From Fasciolopsis buskii (lineage: Eukaryota > Platyhelminthes > Trematoda > Plagiorchiida > Fasciolidae), in NCBI GenBank assembly GCA_008360955.1, contig LUCM01003846.1, positions 110,374 to 174,373 of the forward strand: a stretch of 64,000 nt of DNA, given 5' to 3'. Position 1 is the stretch's first letter; the number at the start of each line of letters is the position of its first letter. Both the position numbers and the translations under genes were made by a program. Below the pieces are notes generated by a model. The model made no database searches. It saw nothing but the letters and a program-made list of their open reading frames with translations, and had not been told where the DNA came from. Of the stretch, positions 1 to 11,300 are shown one piece after another.

Positions 1-930
1 TGTCCTAGTCCTGAGACAAGGTGAAAGACGTCTGATTTTCATGACAAGTTCAGAGACGACCGGAGGCGTTGATCGAAACAAAGAACAAGGAAAAGAATGA
101 ACCCGTTACATTGGATGCATTCACCCACTGAGCCTCGATTCGAACAGACAATCATCATCATCATTGTTCAGCGTTATACAGCAACACAAGTTTCACTGAT
201 CGCTGCCTTTTCCCCAGAGTTACAAGTTTCCATAAAAAGAGTGAATATCCAAGGTGAACGGGGAGTAGACCTACACAGACGGGAACAGATAAGAATGCTG
301 TCGTGTCCAACACACGAAACAGTCTATCTTTACAAGCGCACCCTTTCAGTCATTCTGATTCGATAGAAAATGACAACACGATCGGCACTGTTCGCGGTTC
401 ACTGCCATATCCGAACAGACCTAAGTGAACCGTTTGATTATAACGAACAAACTGACCTGCAAGAAACCATTTGATAATTTTTCCTAGATTGGAAGGAAAA
501 TACTGAAATGGAAAAGGCTAAATTTTACGATAGATATTTGCGGCTTTAAAACAACGGTACCGACGTGTGACGAAACACCAAGTTAAGAGTTCAAAAACCC
601 TGGTGTGCCGTGGGTAACGAGCCGAGTAAGGCAGAATCGAGGACGAGATATCCCCACTTGAGAACCAGCGAGAAAATTGAACGTATGCAGTTTAGAATCA
701 ACATTAAGCGAACCGAAGACTAATTTTAACTATGACCCGCACCACGCTGTATGCAAACCATCAATTTAGAACTAGTGAAAACCGTTTGCAGGTCATCGTT
801 TTAACCGGACATAACCCTAACAATCTATGGTGCAACAATCGTGGAATATGGAGCTCCACCAGGCAGTCGTCAAGTAGATTAAGCGTCTGTCACCAAAAGG
901 GTCAAAAGTTTAGATCTCTAATCCGCCAGT
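1..930. other. No recognisable gene; left edge of window
   Basis: I see no family motif, splice-consistent exon or RNA gene here. Two open stretches (97-366 and 732-941, plus) read as low-information sequence without domain signatures and are about as long as chance open frames. A short CAT run sits near 151-166. The stretch could be intron or intergenic DNA of the minus-strand FYVE gene to its right. Confidence 0.6.
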
Positions 931-934
931 CACT

Positions 935-1120
935 TTGGTAGCAAACGACAATTCACTTTCGCCGCCTGACTCAGTGAAACACTATGTGGTTCTACGACAG
1001 CCTAAGTCTCAGGACCATGGTTACTGGCCACTCCCCCTGGCCCCCTTATCCTCGTAGTGGGCCTTAGTGGCTATGGAACATGCTTCTTCCACTACACTCA
1101 CGCTTCAACCATATCATAAG
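935..1120. repeat. 180-bp dispersed repeat, copy 1
   Basis: This segment matches two others in the window (about 7640-7850 and 9490-9685) in the same orientation. The shared blocks are a CTATGTGGTTCTA-like word, a GGTTACTGGCCACTCCC-like word and GTGGGCCTTAGTGGCTATGG followed by an ACATGC-like word. This copy is diverged, with small indels. No transposase or tRNA-like head is evident in it. It is probably a short non-autonomous interspersed repeat; the class is unknown. Confidence 0.7.
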
Positions 1121-1264
1121 AAAATCTCACAAGCAAAGTAACGGACAAAACACTTTCGAATGGAGCTATCGTAAACTGGTCCGCTGCGATTAGATTTACT
1201 CAAAGGTTACGGTAGCCTGCAGCATAGCCAAAGATAAAGCATTCATAAATCAACAAAATCGTAC

Positions 1265-1579
1265 TTGCATGTAAGCCGACAACCAGAGGAGGCCACTGTT
1301 CCTCCCCGATGCTGTCCGATTTCTGATCCGTATCCTCGTAGACCGGATGCAATGGATGAAGCAGATCTTCCGATCGACATTGTGATGACAGTTTTAAGTC
1401 CACTTTGGAAACATCGATCAGAAAATTGAAACGATCGGATGATGTCATGGTTGGTCTGATTGATACAGACGATGACGGTGACAACAATAATGGAGAGGAT
1501 GATGTTGCCGGCGGGATAGAACGCTGTCGCTTCGGTGAGGGGGGTTGAATGAAGCTGTTAACTTCCGGCTTTGTGGGAG
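1265..1579 (-). CDS. Probable exon 3 of the FYVE-domain gene (Ser/Pro-rich)
   Basis: An open frame on the minus strand follows a plausible acceptor (CCCTGTAG just before 1579). Its first two bases complete a codon, which matches the phase-1 donor of the FYVE exon at 3180. The translation is Pro/Ser-rich in its first third (PPSPKRQR, then a serine-leucine run), then more charged (SSDRFNFLIDVSKVDL) and acidic (VYEDTDQK). The low-complexity style resembles the exon at 4832-5456. The 3' limit is uncertain: a GTACGA donor near 1264 would keep phase 1. No PH, RhoGEF or other fold is recognised. It could also be a chance open frame; phase and style are the only support. Confidence 0.42.
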
Positions 1580-3179
1580 CTACAGGGTGCGGACATTCGG
1601 TTAAAATGTATACGAAAAAATTACAAAACGTTTTCACGACAAACATCAACCTAATTAAATTCCCTTCAGTTTGAACAACCATTGGAAACTTTACGGATGT
1701 GGCAGTTTGTTTATCATCCTCTGTTGTAGAAACTATCGATTGCACGAAAACCAAAACCTGGCGTGGCAACGAAAAAAAAGTAGATAAAAAGTTTCAATAC
1801 AACCAAACTATGGGTTGCAACACCTAGTCATACGGGCGTACGGTTTTGATTTCTATCACACAAATTGAAATCAAATGTATAGAAAGTGTCCAGAAAATTT
1901 GGATTCATTCTGAAACGGTTTGATAAAGGTTTCCGAAATTGAAAACAACTGCGTTTATAGTTGGTATAAGAACTACCAAGGTCACGAATTTAGGCGACCC
2001 TACGTTCTCATCTGCTCGTAAGCTTTTTCCGGCAAAACTGAAACAACCACTAACAACTGTGGATAGATTTCCTGAGTGCATTGCACCGGCATTTATATAT
2101 ATATATATATATATATATTCTGCTAGGTACTAGAGATTGCTTAGTAGCAGATTACCGATGTCTCGTCGTAAAAACTGCTTTCTGGACATGAATTCACTCG
2201 TTATAACTATACGCACGTGCTAATTGTCTGTATATTGGGGAGCAACCTGTGACGCGAACTCTCATACGGCAGCGACACCTTTAGTTCCAACCTAGCTGGA
2301 AAAATGTTCACGCTGATGTGATATAAAGACCTTGTGATGGCCTCTTTCATGTCATTTCCCGTCAAAATGAGACATTCGTGGTTGAGTGATATGACGACAA
2401 CGTGTATTAGTAAAGGTAGCCTAATGTCTACTAACACTATATCTGGCCTGACATTGACCCTGCATGATTTTCGATGGTATGACATGAGTCGCAGCCAGTT
2501 CTACCTATTATAAAGTTGAATGGAGATAAAATAACACAATCTAGGGTAGCAATCCGACCGGTAGCACGCTGAAGTCAACTGTCCATCACTAAGAACCCGT
2601 AAATGAATGAGGCTGCTGTCTTAATCGACAGTCGAGAGACGATTTGGTCAGCACTTTTACGCGACCAGGTGAAAAATGATTTGCCTTTACCATGAGCAGT
2701 ATTGAATTTCGTGTTCATATTTTCAACACGAATCTCATCCATTTCTCATGAATACTGCATGCACATCACGTAAGTCGTGGTTACTAGATCGGTTCCAGTG
2801 GTATTTCGTCCAAATGCAAGTCGACTAATTGGCACGTTTCGCTGGTCCCACAAAACCTAGCCGGGATTCTGACTCCACCAATCGCCTCCAGGCCCGTTCT
2901 GATCGGCTACGATAGGAATTTGGTTTCCTGGATCCGAATTCGTTCGCCGAGTACGAAGTTTACCCAGAGAAGAAAGTGATCGAAAAGAATTGAATCCACG
3001 ATGTGATTTTGATTCGTTTCCTGACCGATTGTTGTTAGGCTCTAAATCGATTTCCTATTCCAAATAAAAGTCACAGACAGCCCATCGGAATTGTAAGAAG
3101 ATAAAATTTCGTAATAGGAATCAAAGTAAAAGAATGGATCCCCTCAAACTAATGTTAATGAGACTGGTGACAAACTTAC
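1580..3179 (-). other. Presumed intron between FYVE exon and exon 3
   Basis: No motif-bearing coding stretch is seen. The interval contains a TA microsatellite (2094-2118) and an unassigned minus-strand open frame at 2207-2485 that resembles no family I know. Intron status is inferred from the donor at 3179 and the acceptor at 1580. Confidence 0.45.
2094..2118. repeat. (TA)n microsatellite
   Basis: About 12 uninterrupted TA units follow a GCATT stretch. It is a simple repeat, likely length-variable between individuals. Confidence 0.95.
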
Positions 3180-3593
3180 ATCTAGCCAAAATACCGTAAC
3201 AAAGTTCACACACACGAGAATATCGTTCGGGAGAGGAATAGGACCGCTGAAAGACGGGCGGACCAGCTACCGTCAAGTTTGAAACTGGTGAATTCTGAGA
3301 CGTGGTTTTCACAGTGTCTGGTCCATCACCAACCGAGGGCTGTTCAAGATCCGGCACCGGGGGGATTAGATAAGGGAGTACAACCCAACGTGTGCAACAC
3401 AAAGCACAAACAATGCGACCGCAAGCGCGACAGTGCTGCCGTGCACGGATCAAACTGAAACGGGCAGAGCATAACATACAAGAGGTAGCCAGATGGTCCG
3501 GAGCCCGTGGCGGTGCACATGTGCCAAGGTCTTTCGGGGACAATGGTTCCCAAACTGCTTCCACTTCTGGACGAGGATCTGTTTTCACCTGGG
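3180..3593 (-). CDS. FYVE zinc-finger exon of a host gene
   Basis: The exon encodes about 138 residues. The FYVE cysteine pairs are visible in order: CMLC, CRAC within RARQHCRACG, CALCC, and CELC preceded by RV. FYVE domains chelate two zinc ions and bind phosphatidylinositol 3-phosphate on endosomes through the basic R(R/K)HHCR patch. Here that patch reads R-A-R-Q-H-C-R, with Q replacing the first of the two usual histidines. About 62 residues separate the third and fourth cysteine pairs, roughly 40 more than usual, and the extra part is Pro/Ser/Thr-rich. The splice sites are good: acceptor TTTTACAG ends at 3594 and donor GTAAGT starts at 3179, both phase 1. The finger resembles those of FGD-type Rho exchange factors, but no RhoGEF or PH domain is seen, so the family is left open. 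Confidence 0.85.
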
Positions 3594-4831
3594 CTGTAAA
3601 AGTAATGAGAAAAGGAGACAATTAAGCCATGAAAACAATTACTTCGGATGATTCTTTATGATGTGTTTCATTGTTAACTTCTTTTTCTTAACCGGTTACA
3701 GGAAGACTTTACAAAGTAAATCAGAACAGGACATTTATTTGATGCCATGATTGCGAGGGAATGGCAGCTTGACGGACATTCTGCCTGGGTCTGAAAGACC
3801 TACCTCATTGGTTATCGGTGTTCATGCTAAGGTAGCTCGTGATGGACAAATCGGAATCAAAACACAGGCGCGGATGCAATCCGATCGTGCCAGAATGCGG
3901 ACGCACACAGACCGCGAGGCCAGATCGGGTTCATGCTATCTTATTGACTACTAGCTGCCAGCTGACAAAGAAGCGTGATCAAAAAGCAAGAGTGTGGGTA
4001 TGCAAGCTGAGAAGGTTATGTCGTGAGTTGTGAAAACCAATCGGGATGTGCGACCCGGACTCTTCAACAAAACGACATGAGTTTAACCAGGTGAAATATA
4101 TCAAACGAGATAGTCTAATCAGAGCGGGACCCAGATGAAGTGAACGAAAAATCACCCAGGCACAAATATACAACAAAATATCTTATAAATGCGCCAAGTC
4201 TTCATTTAATAACACGAGGTTTTATGTCAATTCAGCTTGATTGCTTTCGCTTAAGTTAGTGGGGACGGATGATTCAGATTTATAGGCAGGATTGACTCAT
4301 TGGAAGGCAGACATCGGAATGATTGCATACAATTATATGGAATTTTTACAAGTTCAGTTCAATAGCTACCTCGCAATATTCGTTGGTCATATTCCGATCC
4401 ACGTAATGAAATGGAGTGATCATGCAATTACTGAATTCTAACATATGAATGGCAAGGAAAGAGATCGAACTGCAAAGTGGGAGCATGATTGACAAGGACA
4501 GCTGAAAAACTTGTTCAGGCTAGTTTGATATTTTGGAATGATCGGTTTCTAAACAGGGATTATGAAGAAACTAACTAATCATCACCAAGACCGAGAATTG
4601 GCTCACAAAAGACCAGGAAACTCAACAACGGAACCGTGTAGCCGTAAACAGATATTCGTTGAGTTTCGCATTTCCTGAGTAAACGTTATAAGCGAGTAGT
4701 ATTTGCCAATCTTCGTACCACAAGTATGTAGATGTATTCATAAAATAAATGTCATAAGACCATTTTGAAGACAACAGCTACGATCTGTAGTTGAAACATA
4801 ATTGGTCAAATGTCCTAGGAAAACATCTTAC
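3594..4831 (-). other. Intron between Ser/Pro exon and FYVE exon
   Basis: The interval is bounded by the GTAAGA donor at 4831 and the TTTTACAG acceptor at 3594, both phase 1, so splicing keeps the frame and makes a serine codon across the junction. Inside I see only short frames without domain signatures and no recognised transposon. Confidence 0.6.
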
Positions 4832-5456
4832 ACTCAAATGGAATGCGCAGACTGCTACCCAGGAGCGTTTGTGAATTCTGCAAAACACGACGACCGGAAA
4901 CGATGGTGCGTGCAGAAGACGTTCTCGATTCGGATGAGGAGCTGGTAGTTTTAGCAAAATCCGTCGAGTTGTTGCAGTTATCCAACTGAGGAGAAACAAA
5001 CTGAGAAGGTATTGGCAGAAAGCTAGGACGCTTCACTGGACAAACCCCACTGGGTCGCGGCAATAAAAGCGAAGTGGGTCGTTCCGGAGGTCGACGAAGT
5101 ACATCGTTCTGACGTTTTGACGTGTTCCGCACTGAGTCAGACACAGGCAAGTTTTCAGATGCTTCGTCGGCTGTGAGCAATCTTTTTCTAGTTATATCAT
5201 ATCCCGGAGGAGTATCCAGCGGTTTGGACGAACCTTCTTGCTTTGCTGAATGTTCCAAAGCAGTTTCATCGTTTCCAATGGCAACATTTCTGCCGCCTGA
5301 CAAGGAGTTCTTGGGTGAGAAATCCGTCTGATTGGGTGATTTTAAACTATTCCCGTCGGGGACTTCCTTACTTATCACGGAGGCTCCGGCTGCTGGACAT
5401 TCCGGCTCTTCTGTCGAGTTGTTGCTCGGTTTCATCAGACACTTTGGAGGGTGGCT
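4832..5456 (-). CDS. Ser/Pro-rich exon upstream of FYVE exon
   Basis: A 206-codon open frame (from the Met at 5435) continues upstream to an in-frame stop near 5472, so the exon probably begins near 5456 after an AATCAG acceptor. The protein is rich in Ser, Pro, Asn and Arg, with patches such as RRPPERPTSLLLPRPSG and a serine run (TTSSSSESRTSS). It looks intrinsically disordered, and proline-arginine segments of this kind often act as SH3 or 14-3-3 docking sites (inference). It has no catalytic domain. It ends at a GTAAGA donor in phase 1, matching the FYVE exon. If instead it were the first exon, the Met at 5435 would be the start; no promoter evidence decides this. Confidence 0.65.
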
Positions 5457-5849
5457 TTCGAGGAAACTGATTCCACCTTACCGGTGTGAATGAATCAATC
5501 TAGGTACGAGGGAGACTAAAACGGAAGAATGGACGGGTGGGAAATATGTGGTAACTACCATAGAATTAGGAACTGTGATAAAGAAGCACGAGATACAGAT
5601 GACACTGTCAAAAGGTGACAATATTAATAATAATTCAAATAGTTATTGAAAATCGGTGCGGAGAGACTATCAACAAGTTGGACTATAACAATAATCTGGA
5701 CGACACAAGACAAGCGCATTGTAGTGGAGTACCAAATTTATAAACCATCACCGTTCAATAACTGACTGTTCCGCGATAACATCATGATAATAACTTCACC
5801 CAAGTAAAACTGTGCACTACCGAGTTCCGTTCAGTCTGAAGAAACAATG
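5457..5849. other. Intronic or upstream DNA, nothing recognised
   Basis: The sequence is AT-rich with no motif-bearing frame. It separates the Ser/Pro exon from the 3' end of a minus-strand LINE copy. Confidence 0.5.
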
Positions 5850-6640
5850 AATCTGCATCAATGTGCTCTGGTTGTGGTTGCTACCTCACAGCAGTATCTG
5901 CTCAAACAGCAAAAACTTGAAAAAATGAATGATCGACTGTAAAATAGTAAGTTGCACAACCATACAAAAGTAGAAAGGTTTCGAATGCAAGGACACCATT
6001 GACTCTGCCCCTGAGACATATCATCTCTTGTCCCCGACCGTTGCTTTGAGGATCTCGTGAACCCCAAAATTGCACCTACACTAGCCAGCTCATTGATAAA
6101 ATTTTCACACCCTTTTGCCATGTTATGGATTGACCATTTCGAACCATCTCCCAACAAATAACGGCCTCGAATAACAGCGTTCAACGAGATAGCAGTTCTG
6201 TGGGCATGCGCGATACATTTCTCGATCACCTTAACCTATTCTGACTCACCGTTTGTTCTAAAGAATAAACTCAAGGACCCAGAATCTTATGCCTAACCTC
6301 TGTGTTACTGGCAAAATTCTTCTACCATATTCTACCAATACTACGAAGACAGCAGTGTTCAAACACCAGAATTCTTCTAACATCTTTTGCTCTCAAAAGC
6401 CATGGTTCGGAACCGTAGAGCAATACCGACCTCACCGCTGCTTCTCGACCTTTGGTCTATAACCGAACGTCACGCCGATAACACAAATGCCTCAAACTAG
6501 CAAATGTCAATAGGGTCTTCGATATACGTGAGGACGCTACTTCCGATATATGACCAACAGGTGAGATGCAACCACCCAAATAAAAAATCTACCTATTTTA
6601 CGCGGTTGTTCCCCTGCAAGATAGGCCGATGATCAGCAAC
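5850..6640 (-). mobile_element. 5'-truncated LINE, ORF2 C-terminus
   Basis: The minus strand encodes, across several frames, the C-terminal region of a fluke non-LTR retrotransposon pol. The box LLYGSEPW (consensus LLYGSETW) lies near 6400-6423 and is followed by LRAKDVRR and a decayed heart of the RxxARIWWEH-type segment (SIGRIW then a stop). A MPTELLSR-like piece and a TWQKGVK-like piece come further downstream, near 6240-6110. This region follows the RT palm in such elements and is probably its thumb or connection domain. Stops and frame changes make it a pseudogene. It aligns along its length with the larger copy at 8660-11300. It is 5'-truncated, as is usual for target-primed reverse transcription. 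Confidence 0.8.
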
Positions 6641-7639
6641 CAGGATCATGAAAAACCAAGTGGCTCAAGATCTTAGCAATTGGGTCACTCAGATCCAAAG
6701 TGATTTGCGAGTTGGTGTCATGCTTTGGCTGAAAAGGTTTATTCCAAACAGGTTATGATTTCCAAAAGCAGAACGAGACAATGAAGTGGCAGACAGAGAC
6801 TGTTAAACAATTGCCAGACACATAGTGTCCATTAAATGCTAAACGACAAAAAAACCCTGTGAAACTGGCTATATGTGTCACCACTGAATCTGTAGGTTCA
6901 CCGGTAGTAGAAACCGTTGCATTCGATACTCCTCTCAATACTGCTCTCAATTAAATAGCCCGAATCGTTGCATTCTTCTTCAGAACCGTATCGGATTCGG
7001 CCTACAAACATGACAGTCAAAAATGATCCCAGTGCCATCATTAAATTATTAGGGAAATGGTAAATTTTCCCAGCGAGAAAACATTTTGTGCGAATTACGA
7101 ACCAGCGACATATTGTCCCTATTTTTGCTCGCTTACTAAGAGAAAAGAATGGGAATAAAAAGATTGGAAGCAGGTAGACAGAACTTCCGGTTTGGTGCCG
7201 TTACTCATCTCAGAATAAGTTACATTCGCCATATTGCGTGTCATCCTGGTATAACACAGGATGTATTTTGGACAGCCTCTCAATCTTTTCACGATCGATG
7301 ACAATAAGAATACCATCTCAGGATATCGGTCTTCTGCGGAAACCAGCCGTCACAAACGCACATAATTAGAACACTATATAATGCAGACATTCCAGTGCCT
7401 CAAGATATCTTTGCTCATTATGACAGAAATCGGTGAATTTCCACTATTTCCATTCGTAAATGCTTGTTCAGATGTGTTTATACACTTATTCATGTCCAAG
7501 CACTTTTAATGCTTCCTTCATATTCGAGACACCGAAACCAGCCACACGACGGAGGATATCCAGTAGTGCAGCCGTCAAACTGAAAGTCTTAGTGAAACAC
7601 TCTGGAAATCCACTGCACTAATCCTGAAGTCGCGTCATG
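6641..7639. other. Unassigned sequence between LINE scrap and repeat copy 2
   Basis: The first few dozen bases may still belong to the LINE (a KCKMLLQDW-like remnant). Beyond that I recognise nothing. Short minus-strand frames at 6753-6950 and 7119-7316 lack domain signatures. Confidence 0.45.
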
Positions 7640-7850
7640 TAAACGCGGCACAGCAGTAGTAGATGGCAACTCGCTGTCGGCCGGCTCGTCGCCACACATG
7701 AAATAAAGAGACCTTGTATGGTTCTATGTCACTCCGAATTTTAGAGTCACGGTTACCAATCCCTCCCCGCCCTCTCGTGTAGTGGGCTCTACTGGCTATG
7801 GGACATGCCTCGTTGGCCGCATGTGTGAAGCGTGGCAAAAACGTGGAGGG
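7640..7850. repeat. 180-bp dispersed repeat, copy 2 (best preserved)
   Basis: This copy shares with the copies at 935-1120 and 9490-9685 a GGCAACTCGCTGTC block, a TATGGTTCTATG block, a CTCC..CCTCTCGTGTAGTGGGCT-like block and a GCGTGGCAAAAA-like end. On the minus strand it stays open for 67 codons (7635-7838), which may be coincidental. It is flanked by unassigned DNA. No terminal inverted repeat or target duplication was found by eye. Confidence 0.75.
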
Positions 7851-8659
7851 CCTTACTTCTATATGCGCTCTACACGATTCAGTTTTTCTTCTATACAGCC
7901 AGTAAAGTCATGCCTCACAAAAGTATTTTCACCAATTCTACCAAGCTGCCACAGTCTCCGCTCTTCAACACTTACTTCAGCAGTTCCTCTCCCCATAATT
8001 TTCTCTAGCATTTCTCATATTCAGACAGCCAATCGCTCTAAACGAACTTCCATTTATATATGCCGAACTTCTTTGTTAAAATTTTCTTGTATCCATTGAA
8101 CTGCAAAGCACTGAGGTGCCGTTCTTCTCTCTCTATCTCCACCGACGTGCAATCCTTGTTTTTATAGACGGACTCAACAAACTGAACCATACTTGAAGGT
8201 TCCGCAAATGCATCACCTTTACACTATATTAATTTGGCAGCGGTAACTTTAATGGTTGAATCAGATTTGGTTGCTTTCATAATCCAGTTTTCAGAATTCT
8301 GATTACATTGGAGGCCAAAGCAATCAGAATCCTGAAGCCTAAATCAGATTGACCGGCATAAAAATCACTTCTCAGTTGATCACTAACCTCCAATGGAGCA
8401 CTGATTCGAAAATTATTCTCTGTAGCAGAGGCAGAACCTATAGATTATAATCGAACAACGCGCACTAACTTTCAATGAATGACTAGAGGACAGTGCATCC
8501 AATGCACACTATTCCCATCGCTACACAATCCTAAGTGTGCTGTGGAACCACAGTAAATGAAACCAGAGAACAACGTTAAATGAACAGGTAAACGCTTCAC
8601 AGACACTAAAGGCACTAGACAATTTAAGCCAAGTCAGCAAAGTTCACTCTTTACAGCTA
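7851..8659. other. No recognisable gene
   Basis: Pyrimidine-rich sequence from about 7870 to 8170 gives one plus-strand frame (7782-8099) that partly overlaps repeat copy 2 and has no family signature. The remainder is AT-rich and featureless to me. Confidence 0.5.
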
Positions 8660-11300
8660 ATGACTTCCCACCAACGTTATCTGGTTTTGGTTGCTACTTC
8701 ACAGTACTGCTTACTCAAAAGTGGAAAGAAGAACGACAATTAGTGAAATCGATTGCAAAGCAATAGATTGAGGAATTATGTAGAAAATGAAAAATTCGGA
8801 ATGCAAGAAAACCAGTGGCCGCGCCAATGAGCCATATCACTAACTGTCTTTACTCACTAATTGGGGGTGGGATCTCGTGAACCAAAACTGTTAGTCTAAT
8901 TGCACCTACATGAGCCAGTTCACCGGTTAAGGTTTTCACGCCTTTTTGCTACGTGATCGATTGTTTACCTGGACTCATTTTCCTACCTATCTCGGAGAAC
9001 GGTGCACAGTGATCCCGGTAGTTTGTGGGAGTGATAAATAATTTACTTACACGGTCATTTCTAAATCTGCACCCCAGAGCAAAGTACTAAACACCTAACT
9101 ACTCAGTTACTCACAAAATGTATCCACCATATTCTAGCAATACCACGAAGAAACCGATGTTCAAACACCAAAAGTCATCACACCTCTGCTCTTGGCGACC
9201 ATGTTTCGGAACGATAGAGCAAGACCGACCTCATGCTTCCGTGTATACTCGACCCTTAATCTATAACTGATTGACGCGTCGACGACGCAGATGCCTGAAA
9301 CTGGTGAATATCAACAGGGCCCTCTGTGTGCCCAAAGACACTTCATCCCATATACGACCGCCAGCTGAGAAACAACTACCCAAGGAACTAAATCTATCTA
9401 CCTATCGCAGATCTCCTTTTGCAAGGACGAGCCTCAGCTTCGATCCAATTCAGTCATGTAACAGTATTTCACACTTCGAAGGTGTGAAATACATAGCAGA
9501 CGGCAACTCGCTGTCGCCCAGTTCACTACAACGCCTAATGAGACCTTATGTGGCTCTATGCCACTCCAAAACTCAGGGTCATCGATGCCGGTCCATCCTC
9601 CCAGAGTAATGGCTGGCTATGGAGTATACCCCTTCCACTATACTCAAGCGCGAAGCGTGTCATAAAAATTAAACCCTATGCTGCCATTCAGACGACTGAG
9701 AAGTCTCCAACATCCTTGGGTCCTCAGTGAACAGCACAAAATCGTCCAAATATTTTCCAAGTGAGACAGTTTCATGTATTAGCAAACACCGATACCACCA
9801 CACTCAATATGATTCGGAGGTTCCCGATGACAAAATTGAAATAACAAAAGAGAGCAGCCCATGAAATCGCAACTTCTCGTGGTAAACTTGGCTGAAACGT
9901 TGCCCTAAGCATGAAAACTACTTCTGCTCATCGAACACAGAGATTGAACATCTCCAGCAGTCTTCAGGAAGGGACGGCCCCATAGAATCCCGAGTCGAAC
10001 GCCGCTTTCGGACCAACAAAGATAGAAACCGGGTAAAGGTTTGTCTATGTTCTAAGATTTGTCGCAAAGTGAATTTTTGATCAAAAAACCCCAACGGGGT
10101 CGTAACCAGGTTGGCTCTCTCCCGTACACCTCTCGCGGGCTCCATATGATCAGAGGGAGACAATACTTGCGAGCCGTGTGGATGCATTCCATACCAGACC
10201 AATTACCGTAACTTCCACATGAGAGCCTATCATCTCTATTGTAAATCGGCACAATCGCCGATTCACATCAGTCCTTAGAAACCTGCTCCCTGTCCAGATT
10301 GTTAGCTCTGGAATTATTACTTCGCCACCGCCCTTGAAAAAGGATGAAGTTAATCTGGCCCATATGCCTTGTGCCAGCTCCCCGATTACCTCCATTTCTG
10401 CTGACGGGCTGGTATCCACTTAATATGTTTCATTTGCAGGCATAAGTGGCAGTGGACCAAAGCAGCTCTGCTGTCGCCCTAGATGACGCTCCCGGGAGTG
10501 AATCGTTAGATTCAGTGACCACACTTGACTTGCGCAGAGCAGTATTTCCAATGAATCGGTAATGGTTGCGAATGTTGTCGATAGCTGTAAGGTTTTTCAT
10601 TTCCCTACATTATTCTGTTCACCATTGGTCGCGGTCCTTTGTCAGACCCTTGGTCAGCTAACGCTTCAGGGATTTACGCGTCTCATTATATGTGGAATCT
10701 GACGGGATAGACCTGCGATCCAACAGAATAACTGAAGTTGAGGATATCCACCGTTTCTGAGATTCACATGGGCAACATTCCTGCGTGGCAATAGCCGTCG
10801 AGTGCAGCGATTCTTTTGATTTTCTCACAAAGTTTGTTCGGATCCCGAGCATTTCTCTGTGACGATAATCGGGTTGAGATCTCCAATCAGAACTGAAGTC
10901 GGTGACCATCAGAGTCAGCTATGCATGATGCGTGGTTGGTACGACTGTATACTAGACGCAAACAAAAGCTAGGTCAGATCAATGACCTGAGTCTATAAGT
11001 TTGGACCAGAAAGATTGATGACCATCGACCGATTCATGCCACCAGTGACCAATGGCGGTGTGAACAATCTGAGTCCAACTGTGAAGATGATAAAGAGAGC
11101 CACGCTAACTCATATCGATTTTCATGGTGAAAACTGGTGTGTGGAAGAAACAGCCTATGATCAAAACAAATTGGAACGACACGGCCATTGATGTCAGTGC
11201 AACTGGCTGAGACGGTAAATGAGCCTCCGACTTTTCGTTTTGACTCAAATAAGTAACAATAATGGTCGTTAGAATCACCAGAGTAGAGCTGCATGGTTAT
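8660..11300 (-). mobile_element. Nearly complete non-LTR retrotransposon (LINE), decayed
   Basis: Reading the minus strand from 11300 down gives the pol domains in order. The endonuclease has SGDSNDHY (degenerate GDFNA motif), VGGSFTV and DHRLFL. A linker with RRSIPSDSTYNE (about 10700-10660) follows. The RT has LFKGGGEVIIPELT-like text, then DQKFTLRQILEHR (about 10045-10085), the standard helix ahead of the palm. The catalytic box YLDDFVLF lies at about 9729-9760. After an inserted repeat come PSKCEIL (about 9475) and the C-terminal box LLYRSETW (about 9203-9229). APE-type endonuclease plus RT is the normal machinery of target-primed insertion. Many frameshifts and stops, and YLDD in place of YADD, show that it is dead. 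The family resembles RTE-like fluke elements; the clade is not settled. A second, truncated copy lies at 5850-6640. Confidence 0.85.
9490..9685. repeat. 180-bp dispersed repeat, copy 3, nested in LINE
   Basis: The repeat lies between the YLDD box and the PSKCE motif of the LINE, where family members need about 120 bases and about 310 are present. The LINE reading breaks at one side (after an LNGSIG-like stretch) and resumes at the other (YFTPSKCEIL), so this copy inserted after the LINE did. It shares the GGCAACTCGCTGTC, TATGTGGCTCTATG and GGCTATGG words with copies 1 and 2. A near-palindrome, TTTCACACTTCGAAGGTGTG, marks the left border. Confidence 0.72.

Noticed and set aside
2094..2118. TA tract considered as an origin or promoter element
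   Set aside because: A plain microsatellite with no flanking signals; no evidence for either role.
7635..7838. 67-codon minus frame inside repeat copy 2
   Set aside because: Copies 1 and 3 do not keep the frame, so it is probably incidental to the repeat.
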